Assembly: GCA_040756435.1 (NCBI GenBank)
Contig: JBFLZD010000024.1
Coordinates: 1 to 54,047, forward strand
DNA: 54,047 bases
Origin: Spirochaetota bacterium
GTDB taxonomy: Bacteria > Spirochaetota > UBA4802 > UB4802
Direction of reading: 5' to 3'
Shown: one piece after another, positions 43,347 through 54,047 of the stretch
Position numbering within the stretch: the first letter of the stretch is position 1
Layout: each line of letters begins with the position of its first letter
Position numbers and translations under genes: made by a program
The notes under the pieces: model-generated
Told to the model about the DNA's origin: nothing
Databases searched by the model: none
What the model saw: the letters and a program-made list of their open reading frames with translations, nothing else

Positions 43347-44138
43347 ATGAAAACAATGACCAGAGAAAAATTTTTTACTATTCCCACTGAGACATTTAAA
43401 ATGTCAAAAGGTACTGTGGAGTTGCCAATCTATTACTATGATTATGGCTATGCACATTTTATTTTCTTTGTGAATTATGAAGCTGCCAAAAAGAAGCTTG
43501 AAGAAACAGCATTTTTACCCTGTAAGTTTTTAGGAAAAGCAATAGCCCTGTTAAATTTTTTTGAATATCGCGACACCGCAATTGGCCCTTACAATGAAGT
43601 GGGACTTTCCATTTTGTGCTATCCAAAAAACAAAAAGCAACCGTTTATGGTGCCATTGCATATATTGAAGGATGCAAAGAAATGGCAGGTTGGAGCGTAT
43701 GTCATTAATCTTCCCGTCACAACTGAGATTGCATATCTTGCAGGCAAAGAAGTATGGAACTATCCAAAATTTGTAACACGAATAGATTTTACTCTTGTTA
43801 ATCGTTATTTTAAGGGCGTTGTGTATGACCCCAATCTTAATGAACCCCTGGTGACACTGGCAGGAAACATAGGCTTTATTGCAACGCCAAAGCAAAAGAA
43901 TGCCTCTTTTATTTCCCACACAACACATAAAGGCATTCCTCTCAGAACGCTAACCGTGGTTGATACGCGTTTTAAAATAGCATACGGCTTTGGGGGAAAA
44001 TGCACTGTTAATGCAAAGAGTAATCATAGTATGGCGCAAAATCTACGTGACTTAGGTATTGATGGCAAAAAACCAATAGGCTGCATGTATTCACCACAGG
44101 CACAGATGATGCTCTGTAAAGGGGATCCTATAGCATAA
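43347..44138 (+). CDS. Acetoacetate decarboxylase-like protein
   Basis: 263 residues; AGGAGG just before the ATG. The overall pattern matches the ADC superfamily, with TEIAYLAGKEVWNYPKFVTRIDF providing the Lys of the (G/N)YPK motif that forms the Schiff base in acetoacetate decarboxylase. GPYNEVGLSILCYPKNKKQPFMVPLH and FKIAYGFGGKCTVNAKS are also family-like. Superfamily members decarboxylate beta-keto acids or act as aldolase/dehydratases, so the exact substrate is open. It lies 18 bp after the acyl-CoA dehydrogenase in a three-gene unit, which suggests processing of an unusual branched or keto acyl substrate. Confidence 0.82.
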   Translation: MKTMTREKFFTIPTETFKMSKGTVELPIYYYDYGYAHFIFFVNYEAAKKKLEETAFLPCKFLGKAIALLNFFEYRDTAIGPYNEVGLSILCYPKNKKQPFMVPLHILKDAKKWQVGAYVINLPVTTEIAYLAGKEVWNYPKFVTRIDFTLVNRYFKGVVYDPNLNEPLVTLAGNIGFIATPKQKNASFISHTTHKGIPLRTLTVVDTRFKIAYGFGGKCTVNAKSNHSMAQNLRDLGIDGKKPIGCMYSPQAQMMLCKGDPIA

Positions 44139-44150
44139 TACCTCTATAGT

Positions 44151-44310
44151 TTTTTGGGCGATAGTTACCAGTGAAAATATTTTTACCTGCAATCAATGGT
44201 GCACTGCCATTTTTTCCACAGTAACTATCGCCAAACAAAAACAACCACATATATAATAAACTCACAATTTATCTTGACCTGGCGCTCATAAAAAAAGAAA
44301 ATGCGATAGT
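44151..44310. promoter_or_regulatory. Inverted pair plus third copy of the GCGATAGTTAC motif
   Basis: In the gap between the decarboxylase-like gene and gltS, GCGATAGTTAC occurs at 44158-44168 (plus), as its complement at 44221-44231, and again at 44303-44313 (plus). The first two form a long-armed inverted repeat (about TTTGGCGATAGTTAC) with an inner AATGG/CCATT stem, placed right after a stop codon. Inverted uptake-sequence pairs in Haemophilus and Neisseria occupy the same kind of site and double as terminators. Whether this one terminates transcription is inferred. Confidence 0.6.
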
Positions 44311-44341
44311 TACTTAAAAACCTCAAGTCAAGAAGGTATGC

Positions 44342-45733
44342 ATGAAATTACTATTACCCTTTATAACTATCAGTGTCTTACTATTTGTTGGCCACTACCT
44401 TAGACTGCACGTTAAACTTTTCCAGAAGCTGTACCTGCCATCATCGTTACTGGGTGGCATTGTTGGACTTATACTGTATCAATCAGCTAAAGCACTCTCT
44501 GTCAATACTCTTAGCATCTGGTTTGATGGACTTACCATGTTGCCTGCTTTTCTTATTAATATAGTCTTTGCCTGCCTTTTTATTGGTGTTACATTGCCTT
44601 CATTTAAAACAGTTTCAAAAAAAGCTATCCCGCAACTTTCGTATGGCCAGATAGTTGCCTGGGGGCAATACATGATTGGTCTTGGGCTTTTTATTTTTAT
44701 CATCAATCATTTGTGGGATTTGCCTGCGATGTTTGGTGCAGTAATTGAGGTGGGCTTTGAAGGGGGACACGGCACCGCAAGCGGACTGGCCCCAACATTT
44801 GAAATGATGAATTGGCCTGAAGGTAAAGATTTTGCATTGGCAAGTGCAACAGTTGGCATAATAAGCGCAGTTCTGTGCGGAATAGTGCTCATTAACTGGG
44901 CAAATAAAAAAGGTTATACGCACCGTTCACTGCAGATAGAAAATATACCCCAGGATGAAACCATAGGCATAATCCCCGTAGACCGCAGGCCCATTGCGGG
45001 ATACCTCTCTATCCATACGGATTCTCTTGATGCGATGTCGTATCATATAGCAATTGTTGGCATTGCTGCTGGAATTGGCTATCTTCTTAAAGAAGGATTG
45101 ATAACACTTATATATTTTTTTCAAGCAGTTTTGTCACCTGCAACCTATTCATCCATCGTCACTATAGTAAATAGTTTCCCACTCTTTCCCCTGTGTATGA
45201 TTGGCGGCCTTATCGTACAACTTTTTGCACAGCATTTTGACAAACATGAAAGTATTGATATTGGACTGGTGCGGCGAATTCAGAATATGGCGCTGGATAT
45301 TCTCATTGTGAGCGCAGTTGCTATGATTCAGGTTGTTATTGTTATTCAGGGCATAGTGCCTTTTACTATCATGGTGATTGGAGGAATACTGTGGAATGTT
45401 TTTTGCCTGTTAGTTTTAGCAAAACGGTTACTTCCCGATAGCTGGTTTGAACGAGCCATTGCTGAAATGGGACAATCAATGGGAGTGACAGCCACAGGGC
45501 TTATGCTACTGAGAATTGTTGACCCCGATTATAAAACTAATGCATTGGAAGCATTTGCCTATAAACAACTTTTGCACGAACCATTTATGGGTGGAGGAAT
45601 CATCACCAGCATGTTCATCCCTCTCCTTGGTATAGGTGGGATAGCTATGGCATATAATTTGTTCTATATCTCCATTGCTGTTATTATACTATGGTTGGTT
45701 ATCCTGATGCTGTTTAAATATAAGTTACTTTAA
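44342..45733 (+). CDS. Sodium/glutamate symporter family (GltS)
   Basis: 463 residues with about 11-12 hydrophobic helices in two inverted halves. GltS features include PSSLLGGIVGL in the first half, the hairpin loop motif VGFEGGHGTASGLAPTFE, and in the second half AEMGQSMGVTATGLMLLRIVDPD. It would import glutamate or a related acid with sodium. It is somewhat longer than E. coli GltS (about 400 residues) mostly through the loop around YTHRSLQIENIPQDETIG. It is preceded by the motif-rich spacer and followed by a dispersed palindromic repeat. Confidence 0.88.
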   Translation: MKLLLPFITISVLLFVGHYLRLHVKLFQKLYLPSSLLGGIVGLILYQSAKALSVNTLSIWFDGLTMLPAFLINIVFACLFIGVTLPSFKTVSKKAIPQLSYGQIVAWGQYMIGLGLFIFIINHLWDLPAMFGAVIEVGFEGGHGTASGLAPTFEMMNWPEGKDFALASATVGIISAVLCGIVLINWANKKGYTHRSLQIENIPQDETIGIIPVDRRPIAGYLSIHTDSLDAMSYHIAIVGIAAGIGYLLKEGLITLIYFFQAVLSPATYSSIVTIVNSFPLFPLCMIGGLIVQLFAQHFDKHESIDIGLVRRIQNMALDILIVSAVAMIQVVIVIQGIVPFTIMVIGGILWNVFCLLVLAKRLLPDSWFERAIAEMGQSMGVTATGLMLLRIVDPDYKTNALEAFAYKQLLHEPFMGGGIITSMFIPLLGIGGIAMAYNLFYISIAVIILWLVILMLFKYKLL

Positions 45734-45787
45734 TAACAAAAATATATATATTTTTTATTATGTTCACATAATTATTATTAAATAACA

Positions 45788-45873
45788 GCAATAATTCCTT
45801 AAAAAATTTTATAATGAATATAGTGTACCCCCCCGCCGCCTTCGGCGGCTGGGGTGTACACTATTGTATATTT
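45788..45873. repeat. Dispersed repeat with UUCG-type hairpin
   Basis: The leader cagcaataattccttaaaa... to tatagtgtac (about 43 bp) is followed by a hairpin: GTGTACCCC...CCGCCGCC-TTCG-GGCGG...GGGGTGTACAC, with the outer arms atagtgtac/gtacactat. The same leader with one mismatch is at 53979-54021, followed by another GC hairpin. It is the only content of the gap 45734-46059 apart from the promoter below. Confidence 0.85.
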
Positions 45874-45964
45874 TATTCAAATTTCCATATTTAGGAATAA
45901 TTAGAGATTAAATAATAATAAATTTATTGAATATACAAAATTTTACTTACAAATAATATATACA

Positions 45965-45993
45965 TTGACAAAATAGTATGACATGTATATATA
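45965..45993 (+). promoter_or_regulatory. Promoter of the first long acyl-CoA dehydrogenase gene
   Basis: TTGACA at 45965 and TATATA at 45988 have a 17 bp spacer containing acatgt. The ATG is 66 bp downstream. Good match to a sigma-70 promoter, in AT-rich DNA. Confidence 0.6.
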
Positions 45994-46059
45994 TGTTATT
46001 AATAATGTTATACTTCTATTTTCAAATCATTTTAACAATAACAATAGTGGGGGTATATT

Positions 46060-47943
46060 ATGGTATCGGTATCAATGCGTAATCAACTGGCAGATCAAAG
46101 GGATGTTCATTTTGTACTTTTTGAACTACTCAAACTGGATGAATTAAAAAAAATTCCACGTTTTGCTGATCATGATAAGGATATATATGAGGCAACGATC
46201 GATCTGGCATTCAGAATGGCAGTAGAAGAAGTATATCCTGTTAATAGGGAAGCAGACAAAATTGGCGTTAAATACAACCCTGAGGCTAAAAAAGTAATCA
46301 TTCCTGATTTACTCAAAGCCCCATTGAAAAAATATAATGAAGCTGGATTTGTTGGAATAATGGAAGAGGCTGAAATTGGTGGAATGGGTATGCCATTTAC
46401 CATAGCAATAGCGTGTAATGAGATTTTCACCGCAGCAAGCCTTGCATTCACATCATATCCTTCCCTTGCTCATGGTGCAGCAGCACTCATCAAGAATTTT
46501 GGCACTGAAGAACAGAAAAAAATGTATCTGGAAAAAATGCTTACCGGGCAATGGGGTGGTACCATGTGCCTTACCGAACCTGAAGCTGGCTCTGATGTGG
46601 GTAACCTGAAAACAAAGGCTATTCCTCAGCCTGATGGTACGTACCTCATTCAGGGACAAAAAATTTTTATAACCTCAGGCGATAACGATTTTTATGAAAA
46701 TATTATTCATCCGGTTCTTGCCCGCATTGAAGGCGATCCACCCGGAACAAAAGGCATTTCCATATTTATAGTACCAAAGTACAGAGTGAAACCTGACGGC
46801 AGTTTAGGTGAGTTTAATGATGTCATATGTTCTGGTATTGAGCACAAGATGGGTATCCATGGTTCTGCTACCTGTACATTGAACTTTGGTGATAATGGCA
46901 AATGTGTTGGGTGGTTGTTAGGGCAACCTCGACAGGGAATGAAGATCATGTTCCACATGATGAATGAAGCTAGACTTGATGTTGCCTTGCAGGGGCTTTC
47001 GTTGTCATCTACCGCCTACATGCATGCAGTCACATATGCACGCAACCGCATACAGGGCGTTCACGTAACCCAGATGCTCAATCCTGAAGCACCAAAAGTA
47101 GCTATTATTGAACATCCTGATGTTAAACGCATGCTTTTGTGGATGAAAGGCTATGTGGAAGGCATGCGTATGCTCAACTACTATCTGGCACATAATGCAA
47201 CGCTGATTGAAGTACTTGACGGCGATGCAAAGAAAGAAGCCCAGGGTATGGTGGAGATACTTATCCCTATTGCAAAAGCTGGCTGTACCGATACTGCTGT
47301 GCTGGTTACCTCAGAAGCTATTCAGGTCTATGGTGGTTATGGATACACTTCCGATTACCCCGTTGAGCAGTACATGCGTGATGCCAAGATAACTCAGATT
47401 TATGAGGGCACCAACGGCATTCAGTCCATGGACTTAACCATGCGCAAAATCCTCATGAATCCCGAGCAATACAACTACAATGTCATGAAAAAACGCATGG
47501 CCCAAACTATTGCCAAAGCCAAAGGTATAGTTGAAGATAAATACATTGAGTTAGTTGAAAAGGGAATCCAGAGGTTAGATGAAGTCATCACCATGTTGAA
47601 AGATCAGATGGCAGCAGGTAAATTTTTACACATCTTTGCCGCCTGTACACCATTGCAGCAGGCCATGTTCATGCTGACGCTGGCATGGCTGCATCTGTGG
47701 TCACTGACATTGACCATACCAAAGATGAAAGAGCTAGTAGGCGACAAAAAAGGCGAAGAGCGTGACAAATTCCTTGCTGACAATGAAGAAGCAGCATACT
47801 ATTCCGGACGTGTTTTATCATCACAGTTTTATCTGGGTGCTGAATTTCCAAAATTCTTTGGCCGGATTGATGCGCTGCTGTTTAATGAAACTGCGGTTAT
47901 TAAGGCAAGTAAAGACATCTTTACCGGTGCGCTGTTAGAGTAG
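46060..47943 (+). CDS. Long-form acyl-CoA dehydrogenase (DmdC/FadE-like), copy 1
   Basis: 627 residues; GGGGG at 46048-46052 precedes the ATG. The core has CLTEPEAGSDVGNL, GTYLIQGQKIFITSGDNDF, SGIEHKMGIHGSATC, VYGGYGYTSDYPVEQYMRD and the catalytic IYEGTNGIQ. An extra C-terminal helical domain of about 140 residues is present, as in the ~600-residue branch that includes DmdC and related broad-chain enzymes. From 46471 to the stop the DNA is identical to copy 2, whereas the first ~137 codons differ at about a third of residues. It stands alone behind its own promoter and ahead of a strong hairpin. Confidence 0.93.
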   Translation: MVSVSMRNQLADQRDVHFVLFELLKLDELKKIPRFADHDKDIYEATIDLAFRMAVEEVYPVNREADKIGVKYNPEAKKVIIPDLLKAPLKKYNEAGFVGIMEEAEIGGMGMPFTIAIACNEIFTAASLAFTSYPSLAHGAAALIKNFGTEEQKKMYLEKMLTGQWGGTMCLTEPEAGSDVGNLKTKAIPQPDGTYLIQGQKIFITSGDNDFYENIIHPVLARIEGDPPGTKGISIFIVPKYRVKPDGSLGEFNDVICSGIEHKMGIHGSATCTLNFGDNGKCVGWLLGQPRQGMKIMFHMMNEARLDVALQGLSLSSTAYMHAVTYARNRIQGVHVTQMLNPEAPKVAIIEHPDVKRMLLWMKGYVEGMRMLNYYLAHNATLIEVLDGDAKKEAQGMVEILIPIAKAGCTDTAVLVTSEAIQVYGGYGYTSDYPVEQYMRDAKITQIYEGTNGIQSMDLTMRKILMNPEQYNYNVMKKRMAQTIAKAKGIVEDKYIELVEKGIQRLDEVITMLKDQMAAGKFLHIFAACTPLQQAMFMLTLAWLHLWSLTLTIPKMKELVGDKKGEERDKFLADNEEAAYYSGRVLSSQFYLGAEFPKFFGRIDALLFNETAVIKASKDIFTGALLE

Positions 47944-47954
47944 GATGATACATT

Positions 47955-47986
47955 GTGCAGGCAAACAAACGCTTGTTTGCCTGCAC
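47955..47986 (+). terminator. Strong 14 bp hairpin after acyl-CoA dehydrogenase copy 1
   Basis: GTGCAGGCAAACAA and its exact complement flank the loop ACGC, 11 bp after the stop codon. There is no U-run on this strand, so termination is probable but not certain. The matching sequence after copy 2 keeps only gtgcagg of the left arm. Confidence 0.65.
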
Positions 47987-48273
47987 GTTAAAATCTAAAA
48001 AAACGGACAACCACTTCCCTGTGGCTGCCAATTAATGTATAACTATCGCTACACTTTTTATATAATACTCACCATGCTTTTATCAATTTTTTATAGTGCC
48101 TTGGCTATTTTTTCAATGTGAATGTTCTTTTTCTATTATCACGAAATATTAATATAATAATCCTATTTGTATAAAGTTAGAAAAACTATGACAATTTTAG
48201 AATGTAAGTATACACATAGAACGATATGCACACATTTGACCTAAAATTTTTCTTTCCTGCAATATTATTACTA

Positions 48274-48301
48274 TTGACAACACAATTGAATATTTTATGT
48301 A
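48274..48301 (+). promoter_or_regulatory. Candidate promoter of the second long acyl-CoA dehydrogenase gene
   Basis: TTGACA at 48274 and TATGTA at 48296 are 16 bp apart, 63 bp before the ATG. The gap 47987-48364 otherwise contains one GCGATAGT word (48042, minus) and AT-rich DNA with no gene. This upstream region does not resemble that of copy 1. Confidence 0.5.
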
Positions 48302-48364
48302 TGTCATTATTACATTAATACAGCACATTATTATTAATCTTTTAAGAATAACCGGAGGTTTGAT

Positions 48365-50236
48365 ATGATGCGCAATCCACTTGTAGACGGGCGTGATGTC
48401 CAGTTTGTCTTGTTTGAACTATTAAAAATCGATGATTTAAAAAAGTACCCAAAGTTTGCTGATCAGGACAAGGATATGTATGAAGCCACCATTGACTTGG
48501 CATTAAAAATGGCGGTTGAAGAAGTGTATTCAGTAAACAAGGAGGCTGACAAAACTGGTGTCAAATACGACCCTGAAACCAAAAAGGTAATGATTCCGGA
48601 AGGATACAAAAACGCTCTAAGAAAATATAATGAAGCTGGATTTGTTGGCATGATTGAAGATCCAGAAATTGGTGGAATGGGTATGCCTGGTGCAGTTGCA
48701 ATGTCATGCAGTGAAATTTTTACCTCAGCCAGTTTATCATTCACAACCTATCCTGGCCTGTCACATGGTGCAGCAGCACTCATCAAGAATTTTGGCACTG
48801 AAGAACAGAAAAAAATGTATCTGGAAAAAATGCTTACCGGGCAATGGGGTGGTACCATGTGCCTTACCGAACCTGAAGCTGGCTCTGATGTGGGTAACCT
48901 GAAAACAAAGGCTATTCCTCAGCCTGATGGTACGTACCTCATTCAGGGACAAAAAATTTTTATAACCTCAGGCGATAACGATTTTTATGAAAATATTATT
49001 CATCCGGTTCTTGCCCGCATTGAAGGCGATCCACCCGGAACAAAAGGCATTTCCATATTTATAGTACCAAAGTACAGAGTGAAACCTGACGGCAGTTTAG
49101 GTGAGTTTAATGATGTCATATGTTCTGGTATTGAGCACAAGATGGGTATCCATGGTTCTGCTACCTGTACATTGAACTTTGGTGATAATGGCAAATGTGT
49201 TGGGTGGTTGTTAGGGCAACCTCGACAGGGAATGAAGATCATGTTCCACATGATGAATGAAGCTAGACTTGATGTTGCCTTGCAGGGGCTTTCGTTGTCA
49301 TCTACCGCCTACATGCATGCAGTCACATATGCACGCAACCGCATACAGGGCGTTCACGTAACCCAGATGCTCAATCCTGAAGCACCAAAAGTAGCTATTA
49401 TTGAACATCCTGATGTTAAACGCATGCTTTTGTGGATGAAAGGCTATGTGGAAGGCATGCGTATGCTCAACTACTATCTGGCACATAATGCAACGCTGAT
49501 TGAAGTACTTGACGGCGATGCAAAGAAAGAAGCCCAGGGTATGGTGGAGATACTTATCCCTATTGCAAAAGCTGGCTGTACCGATACTGCTGTGCTGGTT
49601 ACCTCAGAAGCTATTCAGGTCTATGGTGGTTATGGATACACTTCCGATTACCCCGTTGAGCAGTACATGCGTGATGCCAAGATAACTCAGATTTATGAGG
49701 GCACCAACGGCATTCAGTCCATGGACTTAACCATGCGCAAAATCCTCATGAATCCCGAGCAATACAACTACAATGTCATGAAAAAACGCATGGCCCAAAC
49801 TATTGCCAAAGCCAAAGGTATAGTTGAAGATAAATACATTGAGTTAGTTGAAAAGGGAATCCAGAGGTTAGATGAAGTCATCACCATGTTGAAAGATCAG
49901 ATGGCAGCAGGTAAATTTTTACACATCTTTGCCGCCTGTACACCATTGCAGCAGGCCATGTTCATGCTGACGCTGGCATGGCTGCATCTGTGGTCACTGA
50001 CATTGACCATACCAAAGATGAAAGAGCTAGTAGGCGACAAAAAAGGCGAAGAGCGTGACAAATTCCTTGCTGACAATGAAGAAGCAGCATACTATTCCGG
50101 ACGTGTTTTATCATCACAGTTTTATCTGGGTGCTGAATTTCCAAAATTCTTTGGCCGGATTGATGCGCTGCTGTTTAATGAAACTGCGGTTATTAAGGCA
50201 AGTAAAGACATCTTTACCGGTGCGCTGTTAGAGTAG
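48365..50236 (+). CDS. Long-form acyl-CoA dehydrogenase (DmdC/FadE-like), copy 2
   Basis: 623 residues; GGAGG at 48354-48358 before the ATG. The domains and motifs equal those of copy 1. Residues from HGAAALIKNF onward are identical and the DNA is identical over about 1.48 kb (48764-50239). The first ~133 residues are related but distinct (VNKEADKTGVKYDPETKK against VNREADKIGVKYNPEAKK). Substrate contacts differ only in the N-terminal helical domain, so the pair may differ in substrate or partner while sharing an identical catalytic body. Sequence identity runs on past the stop to cattgtgcagg with one mismatch, then ends. Confidence 0.93.
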   Translation: MMRNPLVDGRDVQFVLFELLKIDDLKKYPKFADQDKDMYEATIDLALKMAVEEVYSVNKEADKTGVKYDPETKKVMIPEGYKNALRKYNEAGFVGMIEDPEIGGMGMPGAVAMSCSEIFTSASLSFTTYPGLSHGAAALIKNFGTEEQKKMYLEKMLTGQWGGTMCLTEPEAGSDVGNLKTKAIPQPDGTYLIQGQKIFITSGDNDFYENIIHPVLARIEGDPPGTKGISIFIVPKYRVKPDGSLGEFNDVICSGIEHKMGIHGSATCTLNFGDNGKCVGWLLGQPRQGMKIMFHMMNEARLDVALQGLSLSSTAYMHAVTYARNRIQGVHVTQMLNPEAPKVAIIEHPDVKRMLLWMKGYVEGMRMLNYYLAHNATLIEVLDGDAKKEAQGMVEILIPIAKAGCTDTAVLVTSEAIQVYGGYGYTSDYPVEQYMRDAKITQIYEGTNGIQSMDLTMRKILMNPEQYNYNVMKKRMAQTIAKAKGIVEDKYIELVEKGIQRLDEVITMLKDQMAAGKFLHIFAACTPLQQAMFMLTLAWLHLWSLTLTIPKMKELVGDKKGEERDKFLADNEEAAYYSGRVLSSQFYLGAEFPKFFGRIDALLFNETAVIKASKDIFTGALLE

Positions 50237-50249
50237 GATAATACATTGT

Positions 50250-50400
50250 GCAGGGGTTGTCCCAAAAGACACCTTATTGCAATTACTTTGACTTCCTGTC
50301 ATTGCGAGGAACGAAGTGACGAAGCAATCTTATCTTGTGCGGCATTGAGATTGCTTCGCTACGCTCGCAATGACATTTCATCCGCGCCATTGCTATCCAC
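50250..50400. repeat. Interspersed inverted repeat (cattgcgagg / cgctcgcaatg)
   Basis: cctgtcattgcgaggaacg...gaagcaatctt and gagattgcttcgctacgc...tcgcaatgacat form an inverted pair (about 50297-50376) of the same family as the repeats at 1.2-2.9 kb and 10.5 kb. It lies between the dehydrogenase gene and the convergent MBL-fold gene and may serve as a bidirectional terminator. No gene. Confidence 0.8.
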
Positions 50401-50436
50401 ACAGTTTGTTTTGACACGGCTCCGTTAAAATCATTT

Positions 50437-51096
50437 TCACAAAAATGACTCAATAAAATTCTTCACTTCTTCTTTTTCATAGTACACACCAAAATGGCCT
50501 TCACACAGAATATCAGCATCAAGTGAAAGTAAAAACTCCAGTGAATGTATATAATCATCCCTGTTAGACTTCAGCACATCATTCAAAGGTCCATGGACAT
50601 CCTGCCCAAAAAGAACCAGCTTGCCTTCGGATTCAACTGTTAAAGCCGCAGAACCAGGTGAATGCCCGGGAATATGATACATGGTAACTTTAAGACTTCC
50701 AACCTCAAAAGTTTTTTGTTTTTCATTTACCTTTATATCAACCGTACATGGGGTTAAAAAGCTGCCATACCAGCTTGCTGCACTTACATACTGATCCCCT
50801 GTTTCAATATAGTGTGCATCAAGCTCGTGAGCCACCACCCTACAATTGAATGTTCCCCGTACCTTGTGCGCACCGCCAACATGGTCAAAGTGGCAATGCG
50901 TTAAGAAGAGATACTTTATTGATGATGGAGCAATATGTTCTCGGTCTAAATTTTTTAAAAGCCTGTCATGTCCATCACCAGTGCCAGCATCTATCAGCGC
51001 ACTGACCGTGCCATCAGTAATACAGTAAATAGCTGCATCTTGAGGATGCGTAAGGGTAGAACCTCCCACCTGATACACATGCTGTGTTATTTTCAT
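50437..51096 (-). CDS. Metallo-beta-lactamase-fold hydrolase
   Basis: 219 residues. The metal-binding HxHxDH motif is in THCHFDHVGG, with further ligands in HIPGHSPGSAAL, FGQDVHG and EGHFG. This is the glyoxalase II-like branch of the MBL fold. Length and motifs fit a thioester or lactone hydrolase, but the substrate cannot be stated. It begins 21 bp after thrC and is probably the last gene of the hom-thrC transcript, although it has no known part in threonine synthesis. Confidence 0.9.
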   Translation of the reverse strand: MKITQHVYQVGGSTLTHPQDAAIYCITDGTVSALIDAGTGDGHDRLLKNLDREHIAPSSIKYLFLTHCHFDHVGGAHKVRGTFNCRVVAHELDAHYIETGDQYVSAASWYGSFLTPCTVDIKVNEKQKTFEVGSLKVTMYHIPGHSPGSAALTVESEGKLVLFGQDVHGPLNDVLKSNRDDYIHSLEFLLSLDADILCEGHFGVYYEKEEVKNFIESFL

Positions 51097-51117
51097 GTCA
51101 ACTATCCTAACATATTG

Positions 51118-53750
<2,633 letters not shown>

Positions 53751-53820
53751 AACGTACTCCAAATATAAAAATTATCCACCTTACCCCCAACCATACTACT
53801 TTTAATGACACAACCTTGCT

Positions 53821-53844
53821 TTGACCTATGGTCAATACATTATA
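53821..53844 (-). promoter_or_regulatory. Candidate -10 box and inverted repeat upstream of hom
   Basis: On the minus strand TATAAT (53844-53839) is followed by the exact inverted repeat TTGACC-ATA-GGTCAA (53835-53821), 71 bp before the hom ATG. The palindrome would overlap the transcription start, as an operator might. No convincing -35 box was found. The gap 53751-53976 has no gene. Confidence 0.35.
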
Positions 53845-53976
53845 CTAATACACACTACAACCTTTTGTCCACGTGTTCAGTAACCGTCTACCTATCCAGA
53901 ATGAGGGAAGTTTTCCATAAATTATGTACATCACATTCATACGATGACACTGGTTTCGTTGTCAACTTTAATTATA

Positions 53977-54047
53977 CATCAGCAATAATTCCTTAAAAAA
54001 TTTCATAATGAATATAGTGTACACTCCCGCCGCCGAAGGCGGCGGGA
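53977..54047. repeat. Second copy of the dispersed hairpin repeat, running off the window
   Basis: The leader cagcaataattccttaaaa... to atagtgtac matches 45790-45831 with one mismatch, then a GC hairpin TCCCGCCGCC-GAA-GGCGGCGGGA ends the window. The right outer arm expected from the copy at 45.8 kb is outside. Confidence 0.8.

Noticed and set aside
46170-47851. Minus-strand and alternate-frame open frames within the acyl-CoA dehydrogenase genes
   Set aside because: They are shadows of strongly supported genes and appear identically in both copies because the DNA is identical.

Overview
The window is AT-rich, gene-dense DNA from a diderm (two-membrane) bacterium. It encodes outer-membrane beta-barrels with aromatic C-termini, an Mla-type lipid transport set, lipoproteins, a LolA-like carrier and MurB. 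A Spirochaetota-like or related environmental lineage would fit the codon use, the lax lipoprotein signals and the lipid-metabolism content, but there is no rRNA or other decisive marker, so the phylum is only a guess. I saw no tRNA, rRNA, CRISPR array, phage module or replication origin.

Layout. 1-4.3 kb: repeat-rich accessory DNA with a frameshifted VapBC-like pair and small coiled-coil/membrane proteins. 4.5-8.1 kb: STAS protein, another coiled-coil protein, ArsR-type regulator overlapping a POTRA/beta-barrel gene, then a tandem array of 56-58 bp palindromic units that begins inside that gene's 3' end. 8.1-8.7 kb: transposase remnant and hairpin. 8.7-13.7 kb (minus): DEDDh exonuclease, murB, a coiled-coil protein with a possible nuclease domain, and a LolD/MacB-type ABC pair. 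13.8-16.9 kb (plus): exported unknown, sigma-70 factor, beta-propeller-like membrane protein. 16.8-20.0 kb (minus): mlaE, an mlaF-like gene whose ATPase motifs are all degenerate, mlaD and a family 2 glycosyltransferase. 20.1-23.9 kb: DUF4015-type glycoside hydrolase, methyltransferase, B12-binding radical SAM protein. 24.6-34.0 kb (plus): acyl-CoA synthetase under a palindromic promoter, then a TetR-controlled set (TetR, DUF1302-like barrel, lipoprotein with EF-hand-like loops, RND exporter, LolA-like protein) that looks like an envelope-spanning lipid or hydrophobe export system. 34-35.4 kb: REP-associated tyrosine transposase beside the repeats it may mobilise. 35.4-45.7 kb: DUF2279 protein, PlsC-like acyltransferase, DUF362 protein, membrane-bound AraC regulator, two acyl-CoA dehydrogenase-type genes with an acetoacetate-decarboxylase-like gene, GltS symporter. 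46-50.2 kb: two paralogous long acyl-CoA dehydrogenases whose last ~1.48 kb is identical in DNA. 50.4-53.8 kb (minus): hom, thrC and an MBL-fold hydrolase.

The strongest unexplained signal is a dispersed, non-palindromic word, GCGATAGT, usually extended to GCGATAGTTAC or GCGATAGTTCC. I located 24 exact copies of the 8-mer across the window, in both orientations, inside genes and between them, including an inverted pair plus a third copy within 153 bp at 44.16-44.31 kb. The density and pairing resemble DNA uptake sequences (Neisseria DUS, Haemophilus USS), but I know of no described signal with this sequence.

The unifying themes are fatty acid/acyl-CoA metabolism, lipid traffic across the envelope, and heavy colonisation of intergenic DNA by short palindromic repeats.
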